Shown in pieces: positions 22,563-33,096 of a DNA stretch of 64,000 nt. Below the pieces are notes generated by a model. That model searched no databases and had not been told where the DNA came from. It worked only from the letters and a program-made list of their open reading frames with translations. Source of the DNA: Notospermus geniculatus. Its lineage: Eukaryota; Nemertea; Pilidiophora; Heteronemertea; Lineidae. Position 1 is the first letter of the stretch. Every line of letters begins with the position of its first letter. The stretch is taken from assembly GCA_002633025.1 (NCBI GenBank), contig NMRB01000966.1:181951-245950 (forward strand), read 5' to 3'. The position numbers and the translations under genes were made by a program.

Positions 22563-23242
22563 CAGGGCTCGAAAATAAGGTTTTTCACCCTGGAGCTAAA
22601 AACAGCTCCAGAGGTGCTTTCACACTGGAGCACGAAGCAATTTTTCTGAAGCTGTTTGATTCAATGTATGTAAATTANATCGTTGTCTTATGAATAGTCT
22701 GTCGTGGTTAGAACAATGAATATTTATTTTGAAATAAAATTTTATTTTTATTTCTTCCTCCGCTCTGCTTGTTTTACAGAATGCTTTTGTGAAGGGAGAA
22801 AATAAATTTTTATTTTTTTTTTTTTCCGACCACCTCTACAAATCTCTGGAAATTGAAGTGCGCTAAACAAGGTATAAAAAAAGTCTGGCCTTATGCCAGT
22901 TATGCCTGGCACTGTTTTTAGCTCCAGACATTGCAATTGTCTGGAGCAGAAGGCCGTTTCCTAGAAGCTACAAAATGTATTAGAGAGGTTAAGATCTGGT
23001 CCGACTCCGACTCCCACTCGGAGGTGCTAAAATTCGGATTTTTCAAGTCGGAGATAAATTTACCACAGACAGGCAGGTTCTATTCGTTCTCCTGAATGAG
23101 TGAACACCATTGCTTTGGAAAACTCCGTTGTATGTGATGACGTAGTTCCCCCAAAAAGAATCCTCTGGAGTGGGAGTCAGGACTCGGATCGTTATCTTAA
23201 CCTCCCTATTGCTCCAGAGCTTCCGACTATTTTCAAGCCCTG
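22563..23242. mobile_element. hAT-like element with 5-bp TSD (TGATC)
   Basis: Ends CAGGGCTCGAAAATA and TATTTTCAAGCCCTG are inverted. TGATC flanks both sides (22558-22562, 23243-23247). The interior contains the 3' half of the MITE seen whole at 36294-36758 and a single n at 22678, so the interior may be incompletely assembled. Confidence 0.7.
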
Positions 23243-23488
23243 TGATCGCCATCTTGTTTTGCACTGGTTTAAAACATTTTGGGTGTTGTACACTGTATGT
23301 GTTTGTTGGTTTCATATCGTGTGTTTGTTAGTGTGACAGGCCTACAGTTGGCGAGATGACTGTTTATCAAACCTTCAACCATTTTATGTCCCATTAGTCG
23401 TTTTATGAAGCACAATCATTGTAGGGAACTAGTTTTCACCCTTCTAGGGGTACTTGTAATATACTATAGTGTTCTTTTTTCTAACCTA

Positions 23489-23975
23489 CCGTATACGCAA
23501 ATATTTTCACGGCTAAAATATTTAGCGGTTGGGGTCCAAAAGTACCTTTTCGCATGGATAAATATTCGCGGTTGGGGTCCTGATGTAAGGTTTCAAAAAC
23601 ACTGCATTTTCGATGGTGAGTGTGACAGTTATGGTACGAAATCCACCGAAAAGAAAGAAATCCGAGCAGTCATAATCGACCTCACTGCTGGCGGGGCGCC
23701 ATGATAGCTGAGTGATTGACAGATCAGTGTCACATGTCTGCAATTCAGTGCAAACATAGACTGGTTCCCGTCTTTGCCGCTGCACTCACGTTCCGGAACA
23801 TGAGCGCCAGCGGGAGTGCAGCGGCAAAGACGGGAACCAGTCTATGCAAACCACGATGTATTAAGGGATCGTCGGTGATTGGAAAATGGTTCGCGTGTAA
23901 CAGAGTTCGCGGGGGTATTGACCAATTCGCGATTTTCGCGGTAATTTTTATTCGCGAAAATATTTGCGTATACGG
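23489..23975. mobile_element. TA-flanked MITE, CCGTATACGCAAATATTTTC ends
   Basis: Inverted termini CCGTATACGCAAATATTTTC / GAAAATATTTGCGTATACGG flanked by TA, as in Tc1/mariner-type insertions. It contains the palindrome at 23751-23849. Confidence 0.75.
23751..23849. repeat. Perfect palindrome, ~40-nt arms
   Basis: GCAAACATAGACTGGTTCCCG is mirrored by CGGGAACCAGTCTATGCAAAC, continuing through GTCTTTGCCGCTGCACTC. The loop is short. Confidence 0.8.
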
Positions 23976-24014
23976 TACTTCATAACGTACCGGTAATTCA
24001 TAAACTACGTATCA

Positions 24015-24154
24015 GTATAAAGTCGTCTCCGAATTTTGGGGTCTTCCTCAGGCACTTTCTGGTTAAGATCCCAGAAGTGATCTCAACTAGAAAGTGCCCG
24101 AGGAAGACCCCGGTTGGGGCCAACAAATTGCAAAATTCGGAGACAACTTTATAC
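24015..24154. repeat. GACCCC-hairpin repeat family, copy 1
   Basis: A foldback with arms GTATAAAGTCGTCTCCGAATTTTG and CAAAATTCGGAGACAACTTTATAC. It includes GAGGAAGACCCCGGTTGGGG, followed by a shared tail CATTTTGTGTGTCGTTCTTTGTGCT. Related copies are at 31195-31400, 36838-36950 and 59459-59680. Confidence 0.7.
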
Positions 24155-24721
24155 GTATTTTATCATTTTGTGTGTCGTTCTTTGTGCTCTTTGTTGGATA
24201 TCGGTACATGTGTAATTCAACTTTTATTGCATTGCGTTCCACCGATGTCCATATACATGTATGTGTTCTCACTACTTGGCATACACATGTATGTAATCAA
24301 ATTGATATTTTTGGAGCACCATACACAGTGCAATGAAGTAATACAAGAAGCAAATACTATACTGGAAGTAAAATGACCAGAAATCATCCTTCGATGATAT
24401 TTAGCTGTGATATATGATATACATGTCCATGTTATTGTAGGTTTACAATTGTTGGTTAATAGTTTTTACTGATGCACACACATTCTACATGGTTTTCTTC
24501 AGTATCTTTGTAGTCTTTTTCTATTTTCAATAAAAAGCTTCTCGATGAACATGAACTGTCTTATTCCTTTACACTCAGCCAGAGACGAAATTTCCTTCAG
24601 AATTGGTGCTGCCATTGTGTCTCTTTCAGGAACTGCTTTCAACATGTTTTGCACAGGCATGTGGCTTGAGAGAATGCCTTGGCCGTTGTTACATGCGCTG
24701 CCGCCGAATCGGTTAATGTCA

Positions 24722-25112
24722 TCCTGGGTGTATCAGAAATATACCAAAGTTCAATGTCGTCGCACAAAACTGTACCCTGGGTATAGTTCGATCTACAAAC
24801 ATGTACCAAGGATTGGATACAGCACCTGAAGACGAGATTGTTCTCCCAAATGTCACATGACCACAGAGCATGACAAATCGAAAAACATGTTTTCAATTCA
24901 TGCATTTGCATTTGTCACGAACATGCCACCCAGGTAGGCCCCCATATGACAAAAGTACCAATCACACACACCTGTTGATCACACGAGATCCGTTCCTAAC
25001 TCGTACCTAGGCTACGGTAGTGGGTACACTTTTGTAGATCGAACTATACCCAAGGTATAGTTTTGTGGGACGACGTTGAACCTGGATATATTTCTATTAT
25101 ACCCACGCCAGG
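24722..25112. mobile_element. MITE with ~75-nt inverted ends
   Basis: The left end contains AACTGTACCCTGGGTATAGTTCGATCTACAAA and the right end its complement (TTTGTAGATCGAACTATACC...GTATAGTTTTGTGGGACGACG). Confidence 0.7.
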
Positions 25113-25950
25113 AAGACATTGACTGATTTGGCTGCACTACATGTACCTCACAGTAATGGACGAGTTCCCCACAGTACTGCTAGGTCTACTGGCCCCCGAC
25201 AGTCACAGGCTACTTCTGGCCTCCAGCTACTACACTCCTTTCACAGTAACTTCTCACTTATTGCGAAAGGAGTGGGGGGGGGGGGGAGAATAAGTATGAA
25301 GACCATACAAACAGGCATACCACAGTAATCATTAGATGCTTCATTGGCAGTAGTTGTTGGGTGAAACCAACAAACACTAAAGAGTCCTATCAGTTGGCGG
25401 TTTCATGATGAAAAGCTAAAGCTGTACCGGTACTAGTATAACTATCAGAGCTGTAACTTGAATGTTCTGCACACTTACCTGATGAGTTTTGACAATTCAA
25501 ATCACCATGATGAGTAGAAAGCTGTCGAAAATGTGTCTTTTGCTGAATGCCTCTCTGCCATGCATTAATCAAGCAAATGTTGGAATTTCCAAACCACCAA
25601 CAACCATTTTCCTGAGATGTGGCTGAGTACTGAAGGACATGGGATGGGAATTTTGCATGATTCAGTGAATCTCATTTTGGCCAATAGGTCTACTATTGCT
25701 GATTAGAGATTCATTGAATCCTGCTCATTTTTTGAGTCAGAAGTCAAACTTAAAGGAGCACGGTATTGGATCTCAAACGTGTTATTTGACTGCCGACGTA
25801 GAGGGAGCCACCTAGCGGCAGGAAGAGGAACAACAAAAATGCATTACAAAATGTACGTAGTAAATCGGGTCAATTCGGCGACAACGTACCGGTAGTGTCC
25901 CTGGGTTAGAGAGTGGCAATTGGATCTGGCTCCTTAAATATTTTGCAGAT

Positions 25951-26730
25951 ACCCAGGGGGCAAAGGGCAAAAATGGGGGACCAGCTGCTGTAAAAGGCAA
26001 CCCCCTGGTAATGTGTTCAGGGGACCCCCCCCCCTGAGCCACACTAGGGTGGGTGGCCTTTGAGATTTTTTGCAAGACGCCGAAAAATTGACTTTGAAGT
26101 TCAGGACACTGACTTTATCATTGGACCCAAGAACTGACCAGTCCTGACTGAGCGCTGTACAGAAGAATGGGATGCGATGTACAGCTAACTTTTGAACGGT
26201 TGGATTTACACCCCATAAATGTATTACCAACAGATAGGAACATGGCGGCTCTTAATCAAATAAGCATGTTTGTTATGGTTTCTAACTAGTTACGTAATCG
26301 GAAACAGCGTTTTTTTGTATTTTGACCCATTTTCTGTTAATTTGCATTAAAAATTCATTTCCTTATTACATAACTACTAAAAACAATTAAGAACATGCTT
26401 TTCTGCTTCTGAGGCACCATATGTTTCTATCTATTGGTAATACATTTGTGGGGTGTAAATCCCACCGTCCAAAAGTTAGCTGTAGGCTACATCGCATCCC
26501 ATTCTCCTGTACAACGCTCAGTCATGGCGTTCTTGGGTCCAATGCTAAAAGTCAGTGTCCTCAACTTCAAAGTCAATTTTTCGGTGTCTTGCAAAAAATC
26601 TCAAAGGCCACCCACCCTAGTGTGACTCAGGGGGGTCCCCATGGTCCCCTGAACACATTACCCGGGGGTGGCCTTTTACAGCAGTCGGTCCCCCATTTTC
26701 ACCAAAAATGGGGTTTGGCCCCCTGGGTAA
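25951..26730. mobile_element. Inverted-repeat element with ~300-nt arms
   Basis: Arms 25951-26245 and 26416-26730 are reverse complements at roughly 85%, from ACCCAGGGGGC / GCCCCCTGGGT inward to TACCAACAGATAGGAACATG. The loop is ~170 nt and AT-rich. Confidence 0.8.
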
Positions 26731-27331
26731 GAATGCTTACATCTCGATGATAGATCCTCAAGCCGGCCTGCGCCGGCCGATGCAAGTGCCATCTTAACAA
26801 CGGGTTGTGAACTAGCAGAAATTGGCAGGCCAGTGTAGGCCGTTGTGAGGGGATCTGACCATACATTTTTTACCCACTGAGGCCTAAAGGATTAAGTAAG
26901 TGCAACTTTGTTACCAGTAGTGGGAGTGATCTTAGACTTTACTCATCAGATATGAAGGGCCATTGGGGATTTGCTTGAAGAAGAACTTGCCATAGAAATA
27001 AGATCATAAGAGCAAATTATTCTCACTCGAAAACATATTTTCCGTGGTATTTTTGGCGAGAAGTAGACCAAAAATCTATTTCCTACATGTAAAGTCTGGC
27101 AACATCTAAGTGTGACCCAATGGAATGCGCAAGTTATGTACAATGGGGCAGAGCATTGTGATTTTTAATCATGCCTGTTGACCACTTGTGGTTGTTCCCC
27201 GATTGTTCGCGCTGTGCACCTGTTATTCAAGAGCCGTGTGTGATTAAAGGTTCGTAGAAAATCCAACTATCAATTTCCTCACTTCCGCATTCCATTGGGT
27301 AGCGATTAGATGTTGCTGGACTTTACATGTA

Positions 27332-27464
27332 CAGTCCACTCTCATTATACCGCCCCTCGATATAACGCCACAGACAATTGATTTCCTCGGTCGAAGGCAT
27401 TTCAACATTGCCAACAACAATACCCTCGCTATACCGCCACTGGCGGTATAACGAGAGTGGACAG
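27332..27464. mobile_element. Short CAGTCCACTCTC MITE, pogo-like
   Basis: Ends CAGTCCACTCTCATTATACCGCC and GGCGGTATAACGAGAGTGGACAG are inverted, with TA on the left flank. ~130 bp, non-coding. Confidence 0.7.
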
Positions 27465-27771
27465 ATGTACATCTTCGCCGACTCTTCACACAAGTCCAGA
27501 CAATGTCTCTAAAACATGAAGCAACAAGAATGAGTTCACGATGAAAGGATTTTATTTCAAGCTAGGCTGACGTAATACAAGCGTAAAAACTTGCTAAACT
27601 AGCGTGTCTAGTGACAGCACAAAACCTGCACCAAGGCAGGGCAAAAACATCTACATTGTATATTACAATTTGTACAGACTTTTAAATGAGATCTTTCCTT
27701 GAACAAATACAAGTTGAAGGTCTTGGTAACAGGTGACGATGTTCATGTTGAAGCCTTATAACTGGTGTGTT

Positions 27772-27952
27772 CAGGGGTGGATCCATGGTTTCGGAAAAGA
27801 GGGGGCGCACTGTGCTAGAAACATGAGAAACATTGAAGTCTGCGGTGAATTTCAATGATTTGCTCCAAATTTCAGCATTTCACAGTCAATTTTACAGATT
27901 TGTTGGCCGAAAAGGGGGGTGCGTGCCAGATGCGCCCCCGGATCCACGCCTG
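27772..27952. mobile_element. hAT-like MITE with 5-bp TSD (GTGTT)
   Basis: Ends CAGGGGTGGATCC and GGATCCACGCCTG. GTGTT flanks both sides (27767-27771, 27953-27957). The interior matches 41980-42125 and, reversed, 56900-57010 (ATTTCAATGATTTGCTCCAAATTTC). Confidence 0.8.
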
Positions 27953-28409
27953 GTGTTGATTGTCTAAGTTACACAGATTTGCTCTCTTTAACGAAAGTAT
28001 CTTTGTTACTGAACTTGGCAGGAATACCAAATCCAACAGGACTGATGTGAAAGAGATCACGCCAGCCCCAAACACCAAGGGAGGGGTCACACAGGTGTGG
28101 TTGTACAGATTAATCTGCGAACACTGTCTCTAACATTACTGACTTTAAAATCACCTCTTCCGAATAACAAATGACCTGCTCTCAAGTTTACATAGCATCA
28201 CCACTGAATTTCTTGCAAAAATGACCAAATCAACTGAGCACTGTGCGGTACATTGGCCGCCAAAGATCACAGAAGATTGACACAGCTGAGGCTCAGTATT
28301 TACATGATGTGGACATGACATACATTGTACATCATACTAGACACAGAAAGTGCACCTGTACATCAAATATCTGGTATAGTACACCTAAACGTACGTACTC
28401 AAGAGAAAT

Positions 28410-28666
28410 CAGGGGCGTAGCTAGCTTTCATGGCCTAGGGGGCAAAATTGATTGAGTCTGGAGGCAAAGTCAGAGGGGGGGGGGGTCCTCCCCCAGAAAA
28501 AAATTGAATATATACATCCTCTCAGATGCATTTTCCTGACATCTGACAACACAATAACTTGCCTCGAAGAGGGAAAATGACCTTTTAGAGGAAAAATTTG
28601 CTTTGCCCCTTTCATGTTTTTGCTCTGGGAGCATTTGCCCCCTGCCCCCTGCTAGCTACGCCCCTG
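28410..28666. mobile_element. hAT-like MITE with 5-bp TSD (GAAAT)
   Basis: Ends CAGGGGCGTAGCTAGC and GCTAGCTACGCCCCTG are perfect inverted repeats. GAAAT flanks both sides (28405-28409, 28667-28671). The interior has a poly-G run. Confidence 0.85.
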
Positions 28667-29119
28667 GAAATGGTCACAGTAGTGTTGGCTTGGAAAACAC
28701 AAGGATTGTCAAATGAAACAAACATTTCTACCATTTGGCAAACAGCTTACAGACATAAAATCGACCGTACTGGCGGCAGAATTTGAGGAAAGACTCTCAG
28801 CTAACAAATTGTTGGTGTCCATGTGCGGGCAGAATGAATTGCATAGGATGTCTTGAATCCACACCTCGACGAGGTCTTATTTATACAATACATGCATTGT
28901 AATTTATCATGCAGGACATTGGTTCCATATCAAGCATAATTTACACTACAGCATCGACTAGCGATGTCTTCTGCTAACAATGTAAGATAAATCTCGCAAG
29001 GTAACTTGCATCATAGTGGGTTGGTGTCCCAGAGTGGGTCAGTGTCGGGTATACATGTACAGCCGACAAGTGAGTACAGAATCTTAAGGCATTGGGTAAA
29101 CACTTCATGTTCTAGTGTA

Positions 29120-29447
29120 CTGTAAAACGGGAAATTTTTGCGGACTTTTTAATTTTGCGGTCTTTGCGGTTCTTTCACATCGGCAAATTTAATATGCGTA
29201 AAAATTATTTCATTTCAACATTGTCGGCGTGACCGCAAAAATAAGACACAATTTCGTATAATGCACCACTTGCCAGTAGGCCTAGATCGTGTTGAATAGG
29301 GATGTCACTTACGAATTTCCTCAGTCTTGTAGTTTGTTACAATGCATGTTAATTTTGCGGTGCCAAGCTGTCCGCAAATTATAAAGGCACAAAATATTAT
29401 TCTGGGGCAGAATTACTGTGGGTCCGCAAAAATTTCCTGTTTTACAG
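29120..29447. mobile_element. TA-flanked MITE, CTGTAAAACGGGAAATTTTTGCGG ends
   Basis: The right end mirrors the left (CCGCAAAAATTTCCTGTTTTACAG) and TA flanks both sides. Mariner-like non-autonomous element. Confidence 0.75.
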
Positions 29448-29571
29448 TATATCTGTCATAAAGTTTTCATTCTTTTGGGTATGGCTGCATGTAAAGAAAG
29501 GCCGACTCGCCAAAATCACCTCAGTCTGCCAGTGGGCCTCCCACACAGCCGATTTGAGACCTATGTGATAT

Positions 29572-29957
29572 TAGCAAGGTTTAGCACCTTTCCGACTCCC
29601 GACTTCAACTACCAGAATGAACTGCAGTCCGCTATAGACATCCTTGATAAAAAGACGTTTGCAAATCGTAAGATGCCGTAAACTTTGTGACAGAGTAATT
29701 CTGACTCGTAATCGGAAGTGCACATAAATCGCAAATATTGTAGTCGTGTTTCAAGTCGTAACGACTAGGATTATGACTTCAATATTCATTATTTATCCGC
29801 ACTTCCGATTTATAAGGCCAAATTTTTTTGCCTTCAATTTATGGTGTTTGACGAATTCAAAACGTCTATCAAATCGTTTTTATCAAGGATGTCCGTAGCG
29901 GACTGCAATTCATTCTCGTAGTTGAAGTCGGAGTCGGAAAGGTGCTAAACCTTGCTA
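29572..29957. mobile_element. MITE with AGCAAGGTTTAGCACCTTTCCGAC ends
   Basis: Left AGCAAGGTTTAGCACCTTTCCGACT...AACTGCAGTCCGCTA is mirrored on the right by TAGCGGACTGCAATT...GTCGGAAAGGTGCTAAACCTTGCT. It directly abuts the palindrome at 29958. Confidence 0.7.
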
Positions 29958-30083
29958 TTAGGGAGGTTTCGCAAGCGCCCAGTTAGGCCATACGACGACG
30001 TTTATCTATTGTGTGGGTGTACCCAAACAATAGACAAACGTCGTCGTATGGCCTAACCGGGCGCTTGCGAAACCTCCCTATTA
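29958..30083. repeat. Near-perfect palindrome, ~55-nt arms
   Basis: TAGGGAGGTTTCGCAAGCGCCC is mirrored by GGGCGCTTGCGAAACCTCCCTA, continuing through GGCCATACGACGACGTTT. The loop is GTGTGGGTGTACCCA-like. Confidence 0.8.
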
Positions 30084-30477
30084 ACACGCAACCTCAACCA
30101 GACAGACACTGATTCTGTTCCCTCTGACCTGGCTGTACTCCCAACAAGGACATTCAACCCGTGTCAATTTCGTGGCATAATCCGCATGATTTCAGTGAAA
30201 GTCCATGGCAGTAATTCCCGTTTAACCACCTCCTGACTCCAGATATGTATTGAGATGACTAGAGCATGCGCTCAACACGAGTTCCAGTCGGAAATTTTGA
30301 GACATTATTTATCCAGTCTAATCCAAAGCATTCGTTCCTGTCTTAGCCTGAAATAAACCAAAGCACAACATTCACAGCAACTTTCCATCTGCAATCTAGG
30401 AAAACAAAACCTCATGATGATTGTGAAGTTGCTGATCTCTGAACCATGTAGAGAAGGAATCACTGGTTAACTACACT

Positions 30478-30916
30478 TCATTCCACATCCGATTGGTGCG
30501 AGGTTCTCAGCCGATATCTCCGCAATGGCTGGGTCAAATTTGACATACCGGTACTATACATCAATTCACTTGTCTTTCTTGTTGGTATCTTTCTGCTCTA
30601 TCTTCATTTTTCACGTAAGGCCAACATTACAGATCCCTTTCTCAAAACCCATTTCATTTCACCATGGTGTTCAGTGCAGTTTACACATGCACGATGCATT
30701 GCGTCATTTCAAAATGGCCACTATTTCGCCCGTAAACACGAACTGTGATTGGTGAAAGAACTTTCTTCTGTCACATTCATAAAGTATAGGGAAAATGACA
30801 GCGATGCCTCTAGCGGCAAAAAAGACAAATCGATTGATGTATGGTATGTCAAATTTGACCCAGCCGTTGCGGAGATATCGGGCGTAAACCTCGCGCCAAT
30901 TGGATGTGGAATGAAG
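30478..30916. mobile_element. TTCATTCCACATCCGATTGG MITE family, copy 1
   Basis: About 70-nt inverted ends (TTCATTCCACATCCGATTGG...GCCGATATCTCCGCAA and its complement). Two further copies are at 35529-35955 and 48127-48567. The interior has CATTGCGTCATTTCAAAATGGC. Confidence 0.8.
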
Positions 30917-31194
30917 AGTAGTATAGGAAACAAAGCCTCGGGCAATTTGAACTGAAAGTAAGTCTTCTACTCTTCCCATTCCCAGTTTCTAACTCAATCA
31001 ACAAATTGCAATGGAAACCCTGGGCATAATTATGTCAGAAGAAATGGCCCTCCACCAGACAATGGCTGGTATTCATAAAAGTTAGCAAATGCTTTTAAGA
31101 TTTGCAGACGGTTATGCATCTAAGATTTGCACAGCGAGGTGCAATGTAAATGTACTACAAAACTTGAAGGAAAAGCATTTGCTAGCTTTTATAG

Positions 31195-31400
31195 CCGGGG
31201 TCTTTTTCAAGTGGAACTTTACAATCTGAAACTCTAGAAAAAAGAGTTTCAGTTTTCTAGAGTTTCAGATTGTAAAGTTCCACTTGAAAAAGACCCCGGT
31301 TGGGGTCGAAAATTCGTGAATTCTGGAGATTGACTTCTTGCTTATTATTATTTTGTGTGTTAATTTTGTGCTATTCTGTATCTTGCTAGCTTTTATAAAT
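31195..31400. repeat. GACCCC-hairpin repeat family, copy 2
   Basis: Palindrome 31195-31299 (CCGGGGTCTTTTTCAAGTGG and its complement), then GGTTGGGGTCGAAAATTCG and the family tail ATTTTGTGTGTTAATTTTGTGC. Confidence 0.7.
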
Positions 31401-31612
31401 ACAATGTATCAGCCAATGACTTGTTGACATACCGGTAGTTACACAGAGCACCCAATCCAGTTCAAAACTACGTGCACATGATTGAAATATTGGCAAAATT
31501 CAACGTGTTGCCAAAATGTTCAGATCAACATATCTCAGACTGAATATCGTGTACGGAGAGTTTACCTCCGACACTATTTTTGCAGGACGGTTCCCCAAAG
31601 ATTTGATCTGCA

Positions 31613-31720
31613 GGGCCCGTATGCATAAAGGTGGAATAAGCTTATTCCAGGTATAGCTTCACGTTATAACGTTAGGTTATACCTGGAATAAGCTTATTCC
31701 ACCTTTATGCACACGAGCCC
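31613..31720. repeat. Palindrome, ~45-nt arms
   Basis: GGGCCCGTATGCATAAAGGTGG mirrored by CCACCTTTATGCACACGAGCCC; inner arms AATAAGCTTATTCCAGGTATA. Confidence 0.8.
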
Positions 31721-31911
31721 AAGAGTTTTATCATATTGTCACAACAACCACTTACTGTAAGACCAAAGGGACGTGCCGTGAGTACATGTATACTGACAGT
31801 GGAGCTAAATGAATGTTAGAACTAAACTGGTTCTGCAAACTACCATAGGCAGGGTTATGCATCTAGGAATTCCATCTATCAGACAGTCCTCAGAATGAGG
31901 ACGGCCATAGT

Positions 31912-32012
31912 GACATGGTAGCAAAGTTTAGCTACATGTCACCGGTACATGGTAGCAGAGCTTAGCTACATGTCATCCTGCACATGGTAGCAGAGCATAG
32001 CTACACGTGTAC
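31912..32012 (+). repeat. Minisatellite, ~36-nt unit, three copies
   Basis: The unit is ACATGGTAGCARAGYWTAGC plus TACATGTCA and a short variable spacer; the third copy ends TACACGTGTACATG. Confidence 0.75.
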
Positions 32013-32134
32013 ATGCCCTGTCAATGCATTCATCAGCGTGTACTGCACGTCCCTTCGGTGTTTTACCCTGGAATAAAGAAAGCCATAAGAAGTGAAGGTA
32101 GTAAAAGGAGGGCCCACCTTATTCATTCCTATCT

Positions 32135-33096
32135 TCATCTATACTTGTGTTTTCTCGACTTCTTACCGTGACCATCAGAATCTGACTCACTGCCCCTTTG
32201 GCGATCCTTACGCGACTTCTTAGACTTTGGTCTCGACTCGTCGGAACTTTTCTTCCGCTTCTTGTGCGACTCGTAGGAAGGCGAGTTGTCGTACCTCTCC
32301 GAACGCGACTTGGATTTTGAACTATACTCATAGTCACCGTCATCAGCCCCATACTTATCATAATACTCTGTGTCATACTCATCATACTTCCTACGTTGTT
32401 TGTGGGTATCTTGTTCACGATACTCCCGTCCGTGGTCACTATACTTGTCGTAACTGGTACTACTAGTATATTTACGTCTTTCATGATCCCTGTCCCTCCC
32501 CCTATCCCGCTCACTACTCCTGCTACGTTGTTTTCGACTCCGTCGTTCCCGACTCCTACTCCTACTCCTCTCCCTCTCCCTCCCCCTCTCATAAGATTTA
32601 TCATACCTATACTCATCCCGCCTCTCCCCTCTACTAGCCTGTCGCTCATAGTCCCGATGTGAACCCCTCCCCTCATCCTGACTTGACCCCCTATGCCCGT
32701 CACCAACCTCGTCCCTACTCGCACCCCGTCCATACTCCCTCCTCTCCCTATTCTTCACCTTCCCTGCCTCCGCCTCCCACCGATCCCGCCGGTCCGATAC
32801 CCGCCCATCAGAGGAAGTTGTGCTCTCACTCTTAGAGGAGTCAGATGAGTCACTCGAGTCTGAACTGTCGCTGTCGCTGTCACTAGTCGCGCTCTGAGCC
32901 TTCCTCTTTTTCGTCTTATACTCGTCTTTTCTTCGCGATCGCTCAACCCTCTCCCGCTTAGACCGCCCCTTCCTGTACAATTCCGCCGCCTCCTGATCCT
33001 CTATCCCAGGAATAGCTCTGTATTTCTTCTGGAAGTGGTAGCTTTCGTCCTCCTCCATGGTGTTCTCAAGCATTCTAGTGATTCTCTCCTGCTCCT
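32135..33096 (-). CDS. PNISR: PNISR last exon, RS/RD-rich C-terminus
   Basis: Acceptor ATGTTTTCAG. It starts EEQERITRMLENTMEEDESY, then SDSDSDSSDSSDSSDSSKS, then a long Arg/Ser/Asp/Tyr-rich tail, ending SRKHKYR and stop at 32137-32135. ORFs in other frames here are shadows of this low-complexity sequence. Confidence 0.93.

Larger units (their letters stand above)
22411..32134. other. Transposon-rich spacer between convergent MATCAP and PNISR genes
   Basis: No spliced gene is supported here. The space is largely filled by the MITEs, palindromes and foldbacks listed separately. Gaps such as 26740-27320 and 28700-29110 show nothing I recognise. It presumably also contains the 3'UTRs of both genes. 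Confidence 0.55.

Noticed and set aside
32119-32733. 204-codon minus ORF and long plus ORFs within the PNISR last exon
   Set aside because: They are shadows of the RS/SD-rich frame, which is the one that continues in phase with the upstream exons.
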